DNA of 64,000 bases from the NCBI RefSeq assembly GCF_030687295.1, contig NZ_CP117425.1:248001-312000 (forward strand), read 5' to 3'. Source of the stretch: Pseudomonas beijingensis (GTDB lineage: Bacteria; Pseudomonadota; Gammaproteobacteria; Pseudomonadales; Pseudomonadaceae). The notes beneath the pieces are model-generated. The model was not told the origin of the DNA and ran no database searches. It saw only the letters and a list, made by a program, of their open reading frames with translations. Both the position numbers and the translations under genes were made by a program. Shown here one piece after another: positions 37,857 to 47,703 of this stretch. Numbering within the stretch: the stretch's first letter is position 1; every line of letters begins with the position of its first letter.

Positions 37857-39161
37857 ATGAACCTCGATTCCACCGCGTCGGACCTGGCTTACCAATCAGG
37901 CTTGGGCAACGAATTTGCCAGCGAAGCCTTGCCCGGCGCCTTGCCCGTCGGCCAGAACTCCCCACAGAAAGCCCCGTACGGTCTCTATGCCGAGTTGTTC
38001 TCTGGCACGGCGTTCACCATGGCCCGCAGCGAAGCGCGGCGTACCTGGCTGTATCGCATCCGGCCGTCGGCCAATCACCCGGCCTTCACCAAGCTCGAAC
38101 GGCAATTGGCGGGCGGTCCATTGGGCGAAGTCACGCCCAATCGCCTGCGCTGGAACCCGCTGGACATTCCCGCCGAGCCCACCGATTTCATCGACGGGCT
38201 GGTGTGCATGGCGGCCAATGCCGGCGCGGACAAACCGGCCGGCGTCAGCCTTTATCACTACCGGGCCAACCGCGCCATGGAGCGAGTGTTTTTCAATGCC
38301 GACGGTGAATGGCTGATCGTGCCGCAACTGGGACGGCTGCGGATCGCCACCGAGCTGGGCGTGCTGGAACTGGCGCCGCTGGAAATCGCCGTGTTGCCCC
38401 GGGGCCTGAAGTTTCGCGTTGAACTGCTCGACCCGCAGGCCCGTGGTTACCTCGCCGAAAACCATGGCGCGCCGCTGCGCTTGCCGGACCTAGGGCCCAT
38501 CGGCAGCAACGGCCTGGCGAACCCACGGGACTTCCTGACGCCGGTCGCCCATTACGAGAACCTCGCGCAACCGACCACCCTGGTGCAGAAATTCCTCGGT
38601 GAGTTGTGGGGGTGCGAGCTGGATCATTCGCCCCTCGACGTGGTGGCCTGGCACGGCAACAACGTGCCGTACAAATATGACCTGCGCCGCTTCAACACGA
38701 TTGGCACGGTCAGCTTCGATCACCCGGACCCGTCGATTTTCACCGTGCTGACCTCGCCCACCAGCGTCCACGGCCTGGCCAACCTCGATTTCGTGATCTT
38801 TCCGCCACGCTGGATGGTGGCGGAAAACACCTTCCGTCCGCCGTGGTTCCATCGCAACCTGATGAACGAATTCATGGGCCTGATCCAAGGCGCCTACGAT
38901 GCCAAGGCCGAAGGTTTCCTGCCGGGCGGTGCGTCGCTGCACAGTTGCATGAGCGCCCATGGCCCGGACGGCGAGACCTGTACCAAGGCGATCAACGCTG
39001 ACCTTCAGCCGGCGAAAATCGACAACACCATGGCGTTCATGTTCGAGACCAGCCAGGTCTTGCGCCCAAGCCGTTTCGCCCTGGACTGCCCGCAACTGCA
39101 AACCGACTACGATGCTTGTTGGGCCTCGCTGCCTGTCACGTTCGACCCGACCCGGAGATAA
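37857..39161 (+). CDS. hmgA: Homogentisate 1,2-dioxygenase
   Basis: 434 residues. Opens [19 protein letters not shown], typical of the family. The iron-site region [29 protein letters not shown] carries the His and Glu ligands; [12 protein letters not shown] supplies the further His. Ring-opens homogentisate to maleylacetoacetate with oxygen and Fe(II), central to tyrosine and phenylalanine breakdown. First gene of hmgA-fahA-maiA; fahA starts 2 bases after its stop. Good Shine-Dalgarno CCAGGAGG at 37846-37853. Confidence 0.97.
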   Translation: MNLDSTASDLAYQSGLGNEFASEALPGALPVGQNSPQKAPYGLYAELFSGTAFTMARSEARRTWLYRIRPSANHPAFTKLERQLAGGPLGEVTPNRLRWNPLDIPAEPTDFIDGLVCMAANAGADKPAGVSLYHYRANRAMERVFFNADGEWLIVPQLGRLRIATELGVLELAPLEIAVLPRGLKFRVELLDPQARGYLAENHGAPLRLPDLGPIGSNGLANPRDFLTPVAHYENLAQPTTLVQKFLGELWGCELDHSPLDVVAWHGNNVPYKYDLRRFNTIGTVSFDHPDPSIFTVLTSPTSVHGLANLDFVIFPPRWMVAENTFRPPWFHRNLMNEFMGLIQGAYDAKAEGFLPGGASLHSCMSAHGPDGETCTKAINADLQPAKIDNTMAFMFETSQVLRPSRFALDCPQLQTDYDACWASLPVTFDPTRR

Positions 39162-39163
39162 CC

Positions 39164-40468
39164 ATGACTCAACTTTCCCCTGCCCGTAGCTGGGTCGCCA
39201 GCGCCAACGGCCATGCCGACTTCCCGTTGCAGAACCTGCCATTGGGTGTCTTCAGCGTCGATGGCGGTGCCTTGCGCAGCGGCGTGGCGATTGGCGAGCG
39301 GATTTTCGATCTGCAGGCGGCATTGCACGCGGGCTTGTTCGATGGCGCGGCGCAACAAGCCGTCGAAGCCATGGCCGGCGGCCAGTTGAATGGTTTTTTC
39401 GACCTGGGCCGCAACGCCCGGGTGGCCCTGCGTGAACGGCTGCTGGAACTGTTGCGCGAAGACAGTCCGCTGCGCGGCAAGGTCGAAGCGCTGGAGGCGA
39501 AGCTGCTGCTCGTCGCCGCTGACTGCCAAATGCACCTGCCGGCCAGGATCAACGACTACACCGACTTCTACGTCGGTATCGAGCACGCGCAGAATGTCGG
39601 CAAGCTGTTTCGCCCCGACAATCCATTGCTGCCCAACTACAAATACGTGCCCATCGGTTACCACGGTCGCGCCTCGACCATTCGCCCGTCCGGCACCGAC
39701 GTGCGCCGGCCCAAGGGCCAGACCTTGCCGGCCGGCCAGACCGAACCGACCTTCGGCCCGTGTGCGCGGCTGGACTATGAGCTGGAGCTGGGCATCTGGA
39801 TCGGCAAAGGCAACGCACTGGGCGAACCGATTCCCATCGGCGATGCCGCCGAGCACATTGGCGGGTTCTGCCTGCTCAACGACTGGTCGGCCCGGGATAT
39901 CCAGGCCTGGGAATACCAGCCCCTGGGGCCGTTTCTGTCGAAGAGTTTCCTCACCAGCATTTCGCCGTGGGTGGTGACGGCTGAAGCCCTGGAACCGTTC
40001 CGCCGCCCGCAACCGGCGCGCCCGGAAGGCGATCCGCAACCGCTGCCGTATCTGCTGGACACCCGTGACCAGGCCGGCGGTGCTTTCGACATCGAGCTGG
40101 AAGTCCTGCTGCTGACCGAGGCCATGGTCGAGCAGAACCTGCCGGCCCAGCGCCTGACGTTGAGCAACACCCAGTACATGTACTGGACCGTGGCGCAAAT
40201 GGTCGCGCACCACAGCGTCAATGGCTGCCAGTTGCAGGCCGGCGACCTGTTTGGTTCGGGCACCTTGTCGGGGCCTGAAAACCATCAGTTCGGCAGCCTG
40301 TTGGAAATCACCGAAGGCGGTAAAAAACCGATCGAACTGGCGTCTGGCGAAGTGCGCCGATTCCTCGAGGACGGTGACGAAATCATCTTGCGGGCCCGCT
40401 GCCGCCGCGAGGGTTTCGCCTCCATCGGCTTCGGCGAGTGTCGGGGCAAGATCCTGCCGGCGCGTTGA
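39164..40468 (+). CDS. fahA: Fumarylacetoacetase
   Basis: 434 residues from ATG 39164. The N-terminal SH3-like domain (to about 120) and C-terminal catalytic domain with YTDFYVGIEHAQNVGKLFRPDNPLLPNYKYVPIGYHGRASTI and the metal-binding DYELELGIWIGKGN (Asp, Glu). Splits fumarylacetoacetate into fumarate and acetoacetate. Length and motifs are standard. It is the second gene; maiA starts 10 bases after its stop. Confidence 0.97.
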   Translation: MTQLSPARSWVASANGHADFPLQNLPLGVFSVDGGALRSGVAIGERIFDLQAALHAGLFDGAAQQAVEAMAGGQLNGFFDLGRNARVALRERLLELLREDSPLRGKVEALEAKLLLVAADCQMHLPARINDYTDFYVGIEHAQNVGKLFRPDNPLLPNYKYVPIGYHGRASTIRPSGTDVRRPKGQTLPAGQTEPTFGPCARLDYELELGIWIGKGNALGEPIPIGDAAEHIGGFCLLNDWSARDIQAWEYQPLGPFLSKSFLTSISPWVVTAEALEPFRRPQPARPEGDPQPLPYLLDTRDQAGGAFDIELEVLLLTEAMVEQNLPAQRLTLSNTQYMYWTVAQMVAHHSVNGCQLQAGDLFGSGTLSGPENHQFGSLLEITEGGKKPIELASGEVRRFLEDGDEIILRARCRREGFASIGFGECRGKILPAR

Positions 40469-40478
40469 GGGGCAGTGC

Positions 40479-41114
40479 ATGGAACTCTATACGTACTACC
40501 GCTCCACCTCGTCCTATCGGGTGCGTATTGCGCTGGCGCTCAAGGGCCTGGATTACCAGGCCTTGCCTGTCAACCTGATCGCTGCGCCTGCGGGCGAACA
40601 TCGCCAGCCGGCCTACCTGGCGATCAACCCCCAGGGCCGGGTGCCGGCGCTGCGTACCGATGAAGGGGCGTTGCTGGTGCAATCGCCGGCCATCATCGAA
40701 TACCTGGAGGAGCGTTATCCCCAGGTACCGCTGCTCAGCGCCGACCTGGCAGTGCGCGCCCACGAGCGTGGTGTCGCTGCGCTGATCGGTTGCGACATTC
40801 ATCCCCTGCACAACGTCAGCGTGCTCAACAAGCTGCGGCAGTGGGGCCACGATGAAGCGCAGGTGACGGAGTGGATCGGGCATTGGATCAGCCAGGGCTT
40901 GGCGGCGGTGGAGCAGTTGATTGGCGACGACGGCTATTGCTTCGGCGCGCTACCGGGGCTGGCGGATGTGTACCTGATCCCGCAGTTGTACGCGGCCGAG
41001 CGGTTCAATGTTTCCTTGCAGGAATACCCACGGATCCGGCGCGTGGCGGCATTGGTGGCAGGGCATCCGGCGTTCCAACAGGCGCATCCGGCGAAGCAGC
41101 CGGATACCCCTTGA
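40479..41114 (+). CDS. maiA: Maleylacetoacetate isomerase (zeta-class GST)
   Basis: 211 residues. Thioredoxin-like N-domain with the zeta signature YYRSTSSYRVRIALALKG and GSH-site VQSPAIIEYLEERYP; helical C-domain ending RIRRVAALVAGHPAFQQAHP. Isomerises maleylacetoacetate to fumarylacetoacetate using glutathione as catalyst. The pathway order here (dioxygenase, hydrolase, isomerase) is as in P. putida hmgABC. ATG 40479 with GAGGGGCAG upstream. Confidence 0.95.
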   Translation: MELYTYYRSTSSYRVRIALALKGLDYQALPVNLIAAPAGEHRQPAYLAINPQGRVPALRTDEGALLVQSPAIIEYLEERYPQVPLLSADLAVRAHERGVAALIGCDIHPLHNVSVLNKLRQWGHDEAQVTEWIGHWISQGLAAVEQLIGDDGYCFGALPGLADVYLIPQLYAAERFNVSLQEYPRIRRVAALVAGHPAFQQAHPAKQPDTP

Positions 41115-41121
41115 TCCCTCC

Positions 41122-41278
41122 TGTGGGAGCGAGCCTGCTCGCGATAGCAATAGGGAAGACACAATGATGGTGAGGCTGCTTGCCTCATCGCGAGCAAGCT
41201 CGCTCCCACAGTTGATCGCATTGAACTCACTGTTGATGTTCGCCGCAGATCCAATGTGGGAGCGAGCTTGCTCGCGAT
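41122..41278. repeat. REP triplet, family I
   Basis: Forward 41122-41145 (with GAGCCTGCTC variant), reverse 41187-41210, forward 41255-41278. Confidence 0.9.
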
Positions 41279-41320
41279 AGCGATTCAACAAGCAACCTGA
41301 ATCTGCACGCTTGCAACCGC

Positions 41321-42125
41321 TCAATGCACAACCGAATTCGGCGGCAAATGCCCCAGCCGCTCCGTCAGCCGGATTCGCTGGATCGGATCTTCACTGAGCA
41401 TCAGCGCATGTTCCAGGTCGAAGCGTTCGGCGTTGGGGCAATCGAGTCGCTGATACAGGCTGGCGCGCGCCAGGTAATCGGCGGCGCTGGCGTTGCCCAG
41501 TTCCAGCACCCGTTCGGCGTCTATCAGTGCCGCGATGTAATCGTCATTCGCCAGATGCAGTTGGCGCAGGTTGCGCGACAGGCGCTGCAGGATCTGCGTC
41601 GGCTCGGCGTTGACCAGGTGCTCCGCCTTGAGCGACATGTTCGCGCCGTATTGGCGTTGCAGCAGTTCCCGGCAGTCATTGGGGTACAGCCGGCGCCCAC
41701 CGCACGGATCGAGCAGGTGATCGGCGCCGGGCACCTTCAACAGGAAATGCCCGGGAAAATTGACACCGACCATCGGAATTTCCAGGCCCCGGGCCAATTC
41801 CAGGGCAATCAGTCCAAGGGCCAGGGGCTGCCCGCGTTTTGCGGGCCAGGACTTTATCCAGTAGCGCCGCTCGCGGTCGCAGGGGCGTGAAGTCGTCCTG
41901 GGCGAAGCCCAGGTCATTGAGCCGTCGCAACAGGGGCTGGCCCAGTTCGCTGACAGGCAGCATCGGCAGGTCATGGCTGACCTGCTGTTGCAGCTCCTTG
42001 AAATCCTTCAGCAAGGCCGGGACGTCGACGTCGCGATCATGTTCGGCAGCGATCCACAACGCCGCTTCGAACAGCGCCGGCGGTGAGCGGTGCAGACAGT
42101 CAAAAAAGGCTTGGCGCGGTTTCAT
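41321..42125 (-). pseudogene. SirB1-family transglutaminase-like/TPR protein, frameshifted
   Basis: ATG 42125 (MKPRQAFFDCLHRSPPALFEAALWIAAEHDRDVDVP). Near 41836-41839 four As (minus strand) stand where three would keep frame: CGCAAAACGCGGG for CGCAAACGCGGG. After the shift the known family motifs continue: RGQPLALGLIALELARGLEIPMVGVNFPGHFLLKV, then tetratricopeptide-like helices to the C-terminus. With one base removed it is 267 residues, a normal length. Function unknown; the transglutaminase core lacks an obvious catalytic Cys. Sequencing error is probable. Confidence 0.85.
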
Positions 42126-42312
42126 CAAACTCTCCGGGCTATGCTCCCGTTTTAGCCCTGCCATGGATTTTCGTCCAGTCTCGGACATGGGCTGTGACAG
42201 GTTATGCCGAAAAAGACTGACCACCCTGGCGACTTATTCCGGCGTGCTCCAGCAATTTTCGACTGCACGCCTATACTGGCGAAACAAACAAAAGTGATTC
42301 GGGAGCCTTACG

Positions 42313-43332
42313 ATGTTTGCTCTCATGCAAAGCTCCCGCCTTGAATCGCTGCACCTAAGCGTAGACCCGACGACCGGGTTGAAGGCGGTGATTGCCATTC
42401 ATTGCAGCCGTCCCGGGCCCGCCCTGGGAGGCTGTCGTTATCTTGCCTACCCCGACGACGAAAGTGCCGTGGCTGACGCCGTGCGCCTGGCCCAAGGCAT
42501 GAGCTACAAGGCGGCGCTGGCCGGTTTGCCTGTGGGCGGTGGGGTGGCGGTGATCATGCGACCGGCCCATGTCGAGAGTCGGGCGGCGCTGTTCGAAGCC
42601 TTTGGCCGTTGCATTGAGCAATTGGACGGGCGCTACATCACCGCCATCGACAGCGGCACGTCGGTGGCCGACATGGATTGCATCGCTCAGCAGACCCGCC
42701 ACGTCACCAGCACCACGGCCTCGGGAGATCCCGCGCCCCACGCGGCAATGGGCGTCTTCGCCGGCATCCGTGCCACCGCCATGGCCCGCCTGGGGAGCGA
42801 TAACCTCGAAAGCCTGCGGGTGGCGATCCAGGGCTTGGGCAATGTCGGTTATGCCCTGGCCGAACAACTGCACGCGGCGGGTGCCGAATTGCTGGTCAGC
42901 GATATCGATCCGGGTAAGGTGCAACTGGCCATGGAGCAATTGGGCGCCCATCCGATCGCCAACGACGCGCTACTCAGTACCCCCTGCGACATCCTTGCCC
43001 CCTGCGGCCTGGGCGGGGTACTCAACAGCCACAGCGTGGCGCAACTGCGCTGCTCGGCCGTTGCCGGCTCGGCCCACAATCAGTTGAGCAACCTGCAAGT
43101 GGCCGACCAGTTGGAGAGGCGCGGGATTCTCTATGCGCCGGACTATGTGATCAACTCCGGCGGGCTGATCTACGTCGCCCTCAAGCATCGCGGCGAAGAA
43201 CTGTCGACGATCACCGCGCATTTGTCGAAGATCGGTGCGCGGCTTACGGAAGTCTTCGCCCACGCCCAGGCGGAAAAACGCTCACCGGCCCGGGTGGCCG
43301 ATGAGCTGGCGGAGCGCCTGCTGTACCGCTGA
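42313..43332 (+). CDS. Leu/Glu/Phe/Val dehydrogenase with altered catalytic site
   Basis: 339 residues. N-terminal substrate domain with GPALGGCR and GMSYKAALAGLPVGGGVAVI, then a Rossmann domain with VAIQGLGNVGYALAEQL (about 170-186). Family members use two lysines; the first is Lys66 (MSYK), but the catalytic GGGK position is Val78 (GTG). Asp113 (TAIDSGT) is kept. The family oxidatively deaminates a branched-chain amino acid with NAD. With Val in place of Lys the enzyme may be slow, inactive or changed in reaction. P. aeruginosa ldh (PA3418) is the nearest I can name. Divergent from the sirB1-like gene. Confidence 0.85.
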   Translation: MFALMQSSRLESLHLSVDPTTGLKAVIAIHCSRPGPALGGCRYLAYPDDESAVADAVRLAQGMSYKAALAGLPVGGGVAVIMRPAHVESRAALFEAFGRCIEQLDGRYITAIDSGTSVADMDCIAQQTRHVTSTTASGDPAPHAAMGVFAGIRATAMARLGSDNLESLRVAIQGLGNVGYALAEQLHAAGAELLVSDIDPGKVQLAMEQLGAHPIANDALLSTPCDILAPCGLGGVLNSHSVAQLRCSAVAGSAHNQLSNLQVADQLERRGILYAPDYVINSGGLIYVALKHRGEELSTITAHLSKIGARLTEVFAHAQAEKRSPARVADELAERLLYR

Positions 43333-43373
43333 AAATCAAAAGGAAGTAATGGGTAGCAGTGAAGCTGCCTATC

Positions 43374-43463
43374 TGTGGGAGCAAGGCTTGCCCGCGATGC
43401 AGGTGCCGCGGCTGTTCAGGCTGACCGAGTCATCGTTCATCGCGAGCAAGCTTTGCTCCCACA
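43374..43463. repeat. REP pair, family II with one family I-like arm
   Basis: Left arm GTGGGAGCAAGGCTTGCCCG and right arm CGAGCAAGCTTTGCTCCCAC, so the two arms have drifted towards different families. Confidence 0.85.
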
Positions 43464-43470
43464 GCTGCCA

Positions 43471-44711
43471 TTACCTCAACAGGTACACCGGAAAGCACTC
43501 GCACAAATGCATCACCCGGCGCCGGGTGTTATCCAGGCGTGCGGCGTTGTCCGGCTGTTCCAGCAGGTCGGCGATCAGGTTCGCCACTTCGGCACATTCC
43601 GCTTCGCCAAAGCCACGTGTGGTCAGCGCTGGTGTGCCGATGCGAATGCCGCTGGTGATCGCCGGTTTCTGCGGGTCATTGGGGATCGCGTTTTTGTTCA
43701 ACGTGATATGGGCACTTTCCAGCAGCGCTTCGGCGTCTTTGCCGGTGATATTTCATCGAACGCAGGTCGAGCAGGAACATGTGGCAGTCGGTACCGCCGG
43801 ACACCACCCGCAAGCCGCGCCGGGTCAGGATGTCGGCCATGACCCGGGCGTTGTCGATCACCCGCTGCTGGTAATGCTTGAACCCGTCGCCCAAGGCTTC
43901 GTTGAAGGCCACGGCCTTGGCGGCGATGACATGCATCAGCGGGCCGCCCTGGTACACCGGGAAAATCGTCTTGTCGAGCAGGGCGGCGTATTGCGCCTTG
44001 GCCAGGATCAAGCCGCCGCGGGGGCCGCGCAGGGGTCTTGTGGGTGGTGGAGGTGATGAAGTCGGCGATGCCCACCGGCGAGGGGTATACGCCGGCAGCG
44101 ATCAACCCGGCGTAGTGCGCCATGTCCACCATCAGGTAGGCGCCGATTTCATCGCAGACCTTGCGAAAGCGTTGGAAGTCGATGGTCCGCGAATAGGCCG
44201 AGGCCCCGGCGATGATCATCTTCGGCCGGTGTTCCCGGGCCAGGGCTTCCATTTCTTCGTAGTCGAGGGTTTCGGTTTCTGCGTCCAGGCCATAGGAAAA
44301 GGCCCGGTAGATTTTACCGGAAAAATTTACCGAGGCGCCGTGGGTCAAGTGGCCGCCGTGGGCCAGGGACATGCCCAGAATCGTGTCACCGGGTTCCAGT
44401 ACCGCCAGGAAAACCGCCTGATTGGCCTGGGAGCCGGAGTGCGGCTGCACGTTGACGTATTCGCAGTTGAACAGTTTGCGTGCGCGTTCGATGGCCAGGT
44501 TCTCGATTTCATCGACGACCTTGCAGCCGCCGTAGTAACGCTTGCCCGGATAGCCTTCGGCGTACTTGTTGGTGAGCACGGAGCCCTGGGCCTGGAGCAC
44601 CTCTTCGCTGACGTAGTTTTCCGACGCGATCAACTCCAGGTGAGTTTCCTGGCGGTTGCGCTCGCGGTCGATCAGGCGGGCAATGGTGGGGTCGAAATTT
44701 TGCAGGCTCAT
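43471..44711 (-). pseudogene. glyA: Serine hydroxymethyltransferase, two frameshifts
   Basis: ATG 44711 with AAGGAATC upstream. The N-terminal two-thirds is normal ([37 protein letters not shown]-lysine region STTHKT). Near 44032-44035 a G is added, shifting the frame right after the Schiff-base lysine; the other frame continues [12 protein letters not shown]. Near 43750 an A is added and the third frame continues [27 protein letters not shown] to the end. Two bases removed give 412 residues. Last gene of the MocR-controlled operon, 11 bases after the threonine-synthase-like stop. Either a broken copy or sequencing faults. Confidence 0.88.
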
Positions 44712-44722
44712 GGTGTGATTCC

Positions 44723-45976
44723 TTAGATAAGCGCTTCGGCCGGTGACGCAGTCACGTGGTGCGGCAACACCCGTGGCTGGCTTTTGGACGAATCGGATAG
44801 AAAAATGGAGGTGTCTTTCAAACCGCTGCCGGTGATCAGGATCACGGCGGTTTGCGGGGTGTCGGGGTGTGTTTGCGCGTACTGGAGCAGGCCGGCGAAG
44901 GCGCTGGCGGCGCCGGCTTCCGGAAACACGCCGGTGCTGGCGGCCAATCGGGAGGCGGCGGCGACAATGCTCGGGTCGCTGACGCAAATGAACTCGCCGT
45001 CGCTGGCGGTCACCGCACGCATGGCTTTGAGGCGATCACGCGGCAACGCCACGTTGATGCTGCTGGCCAGGCTGGTAGGTGGCACGCGTTCGGTTTGCTG
45101 CATCGAGCGATCGTAGCGCCAGGCGCGGTACATGAAGTTGCTGTGTTCGGCCTGCACGCCGATCAGGCGTGGGATGCGTTCGATCCAGCCCAATTGCAGC
45201 AAGTCGAAAAAGCCTTTGTAGACCGAACCCAGGATGCAGCCGTTGCCGACGGGCACGAACACCAGGTCCGGCACTTGCCAGTTGAGCTGCTCGCACATTT
45301 CGAAGGCGACGGTCTTCTTGCCTTCGCTCATGTACGAGTTGATTCCGGTGGTGCGGTTGTACCAGCCGTGTTTTTCGCAGGCGTTGAGGCATTGTTCGAA
45401 GGCTTCGTCGTATTGTCCGTCGACCAGCACGATCTCGGCGCCGTAGCCCTGCATCTGCGCGAGCTTTTCGCGGGGCGCGCTCCTGGGCAGATAGATGACG
45501 TTGTGCAAGCCCAGGCTGGCGCTCATCCCGGCCAGTGCCGAAGCGGCATTGCCGGTGCTGGCCACCGCCACGGTGCGGGCACCGGATTGCATGGCGTGGG
45601 CCACGGCCAGGGCGCTGGCGCGATCCTTCAATGACCCGGTCGGTTGCCGCGACTCGTCTTTTACGAAGACTTTGATCCGGGCACCTTTGCCGAGCAGTTC
45701 CGGGCGCGAGTACAGCGGCGTGTTGCCCACCAGTAATGGTGGAATGAATTGCGTCGAGCTCAACGGCATCAAGCGGTCATAGCGCCACATGCCACGGGCA
45801 TGGTTATGGGCCAGGCTGTCCCGGGACCATTCGCGCTTGAGCGTCGGGTAATCGTAAAGCGCGTCCAGTGCACCATCGACTTTACAATGAGGGCAGTAGT
45901 AGCTGACCTCATGGGGCTGGTAGCTTCGATCGCAAACCAGGCACTGCAATACATACTCTCTGTACGAATTTTTCAT
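44723..45976 (-). CDS. Threonine-synthase-like PLP enzyme with N-terminal zinc ribbon
   Basis: 417 residues. Cys12-x-x-Cys15 and Cys28-x-x-Cys31 form a rubredoxin-type knuckle ([16 protein letters not shown]). The type II PLP fold follows: Schiff-base lysine in [13 protein letters not shown] (about 117), phosphate loop ASTGNAAS, and late [11 protein letters not shown] true threonine synthase (with hom, in central metabolism) is not expected here; the operon suggests a catabolic lyase or dehydratase on a hydroxy amino acid. ATG 45976 has AGAGGGTG upstream. Confidence 0.85.
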   Translation of the reverse strand: MKNSYREYVLQCLVCDRSYQPHEVSYYCPHCKVDGALDALYDYPTLKREWSRDSLAHNHARGMWRYDRLMPLSSTQFIPPLLVGNTPLYSRPELLGKGARIKVFVKDESRQPTGSLKDRASALAVAHAMQSGARTVAVASTGNAASALAGMSASLGLHNVIYLPRSAPREKLAQMQGYGAEIVLVDGQYDEAFEQCLNACEKHGWYNRTTGINSYMSEGKKTVAFEMCEQLNWQVPDLVFVPVGNGCILGSVYKGFFDLLQLGWIERIPRLIGVQAEHSNFMYRAWRYDRSMQQTERVPPTSLASSINVALPRDRLKAMRAVTASDGEFICVSDPSIVAAASRLAASTGVFPEAGAASAFAGLLQYAQTHPDTPQTAVILITGSGLKDTSIFLSDSSKSQPRVLPHHVTASPAEALI

Positions 45977-46070
45977 GGTCACCCTCTGAAAGTACGCTGT
46001 GCTGGTGCTTTCCTTGCCAACGTCGGTCCGGCTCACCGGACCGACGGGCACTCCGCTGACAGAAGGTGTT

Positions 46071-46502
46071 TCAGATCACCATGATGGCGTCGATGGCGAC
46101 CAGGGTATGGCGTGCCAGCGCGCTGGCGCCGGCGGTGGTGCGGGCCGGGTAGGGCTTGGTGAAGTACTCCTCCATGACGCGATTGAGGGTCGGGAACTCA
46201 CTCAGGTCGGTAATGAACGCCGTGACCTTGACCACGTTCGCCAGGGTGCCGCCTGCCGCTTCGGCCATTTGCACCAGGTTGTCGAGGGTCTGGCGCAGTT
46301 GGCCTTCAAAATCCTTGGCCAGCACTTCGTTGTTCAGCGCCGAGACCGGGGTCTGTGCCGACAGGTAGATGGTTTGCCCGTGGCTGACCTTGATGCCCTG
46401 GGAATAGGTGCCCAGCGGCAGTGGCGCCTTGTCGGTGAAAATGACGTTCTCTTCGCCCAGGAAAGGTTTGGCGGCCGGCTGGATTTGAGCGGTGGTTTGC
46501 AT
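46071..46502 (-). CDS. RidA family imine/enamine deaminase
   Basis: 143 residues, with the RidA trimer motifs GTYSQGIKVSHGQTIYLSAQTP and the substrate-binding Arg near 121 in PARTTAGAS. RidA hydrolyses reactive 2-imino or enamino acids to oxo acids. Its operon partners are a PLP lyase/dehydratase-like enzyme and an amino-acid oxidase, both makers of such imines, so its job here is clear in outline. The 94-base gap to the threonine-synthase-like gene has no terminator. Confidence 0.9.
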   Translation of the reverse strand: MQTTAQIQPAAKPFLGEENVIFTDKAPLPLGTYSQGIKVSHGQTIYLSAQTPVSALNNEVLAKDFEGQLRQTLDNLVQMAEAAGGTLANVVKVTAFITDLSEFPTLNRVMEEYFTKPYPARTTAGASALARHTLVAIDAIMVI

Positions 46503-46530
46503 GGTGACGTTCCTTGTTAAGTGGATGGGG

Positions 46531-47703
46531 TTAGTGCAAATCGGCAACCTGCTTGACAGCCAGGCTGGAAAATTCCTCGTCGCGGCAACGGGCCGGGGAA
46601 AAGTGCTGGTAGTTGAGTTGCAGCGCCGCCAGGTCGGCCGGCATGGCGATGCCCAGCGCCGCATGACTGCACAGGCGTGCAATGGCGGGTGCGGCCTGGA
46701 TGCCGTAGCCACCCAGGGCCGCAAGCCAGATAAAGCTCTCTTGCTGCGGGTCCTGGCCGAGCACCGGCGAGCGGTCGGCGACGAAGGTGCGCAGACCGGC
46801 CCATTTATTGATGATCGAGCGGGGGCGCAGGCGCGTAGTGTTTTGCAGGCGATCCATGGTGATGGCCAGGTCAAGCTCTTCCGGCAGCGCGTCGCAGGGC
46901 AACGACGGGCTTTCATCGCAGGGGGAGACGATCAGTCGCCCAGCTTCAGGCTTGATGAAAATGTCCTCGTCCACCGTGCCCAGGTAGGGCGTGTGGTGCA
47001 CGTCGCACTGTGGATCGACCGCCAGCACGGTGCGCCGCAACGGTCGGACACCGACTTTGGGCACGCCACAGCGCTCGGCAAACTCATCGGTCCAGGCACC
47101 GGCGGCGTTGACCACAATGGCGCTTTGCAGTTGCTGGCCGTCCCGGGTGTGCAAGCGCCAGTACCCGTCGCGACGCTCGCCACGCAGTACTTCGGTCTCG
47201 CGCTTGACCACGCCACCACGGGCACGCAGGCCACTCAGGTAAGCGCTATGAATGCCATGCACATCCAGGTCGAAGGCGCTGGGCTCGTAGATCCCGGCGC
47301 TCCAGGCGCCTTCGGCGAGGTAGGGGACCAGTTCCTGTACTTGCTTGTCATCAAGCAACTCGGCCGTGGGCACTTGCTCCAGCACGGCGTTGAAACGTGC
47401 TTTGAGTTTGTCCACCCGTGCCGCCTGGGCCACGATCAGTGCGCCCCGCGGCGCCCATAGCGGATGCTCGGCCAAGCCCTCGGGCGGGTTCTCGAAAAAG
47501 CGTCGGGACGCACAGGTCAGCGAGCGGATCTGCTGGTTGCCGTAGCTTTCCATCGAGATCGCGGCCGAACGCCCCGTGGTGTGGTAGGCCAGTTGCTGTT
47601 CCTGTTCGAGCAGGCAGACGCTGCCATGGGTCGCCAGCTCATAAGCGGCTGAGACGCCGGCGATGCCGCCACCGACCACGATGAAGTCGTAACGAGCGAT
47701 CAT
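46531..47703 (-). CDS. FAD-dependent amino-acid oxidoreductase (DadA/glycine oxidase type)
   Basis: 390 residues. ADP-binding VVGGGIAGVSAAYELA (about 9-24), GRSAAI after the first strand, the second FAD contact near VVNAAGAWTDEFAERCGV, and the C-terminal WAGLRTFVADRSPVLGQ / GYGIQAAPAIARLC motifs. It probably oxidises a secondary or D-amino acid to an imino acid. Start overlaps the benE stop by 4 bases (ATGA). No signal peptide; peripheral membrane location possible as for DadA. Confidence 0.88.
   Translation of the reverse strand: MIARYDFIVVGGGIAGVSAAYELATHGSVCLLEQEQQLAYHTTGRSAAISMESYGNQQIRSLTCASRRFFENPPEGLAEHPLWAPRGALIVAQAARVDKLKARFNAVLEQVPTAELLDDKQVQELVPYLAEGAWSAGIYEPSAFDLDVHGIHSAYLSGLRARGGVVKRETEVLRGERRDGYWRLHTRDGQQLQSAIVVNAAGAWTDEFAERCGVPKVGVRPLRRTVLAVDPQCDVHHTPYLGTVDEDIFIKPEAGRLIVSPCDESPSLPCDALPEELDLAITMDRLQNTTRLRPRSIINKWAGLRTFVADRSPVLGQDPQQESFIWLAALGGYGIQAAPAIARLCSHAALGIAMPADLAALQLNYQHFSPARCRDEEFSSLAVKQVADLH

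Noticed and set aside
44723..45976. Calling the PLP enzyme the biosynthetic thrC
   Set aside because: No hom or other threonine biosynthesis gene nearby; the context (transporter, oxidase, RidA, MocR) is catabolic.
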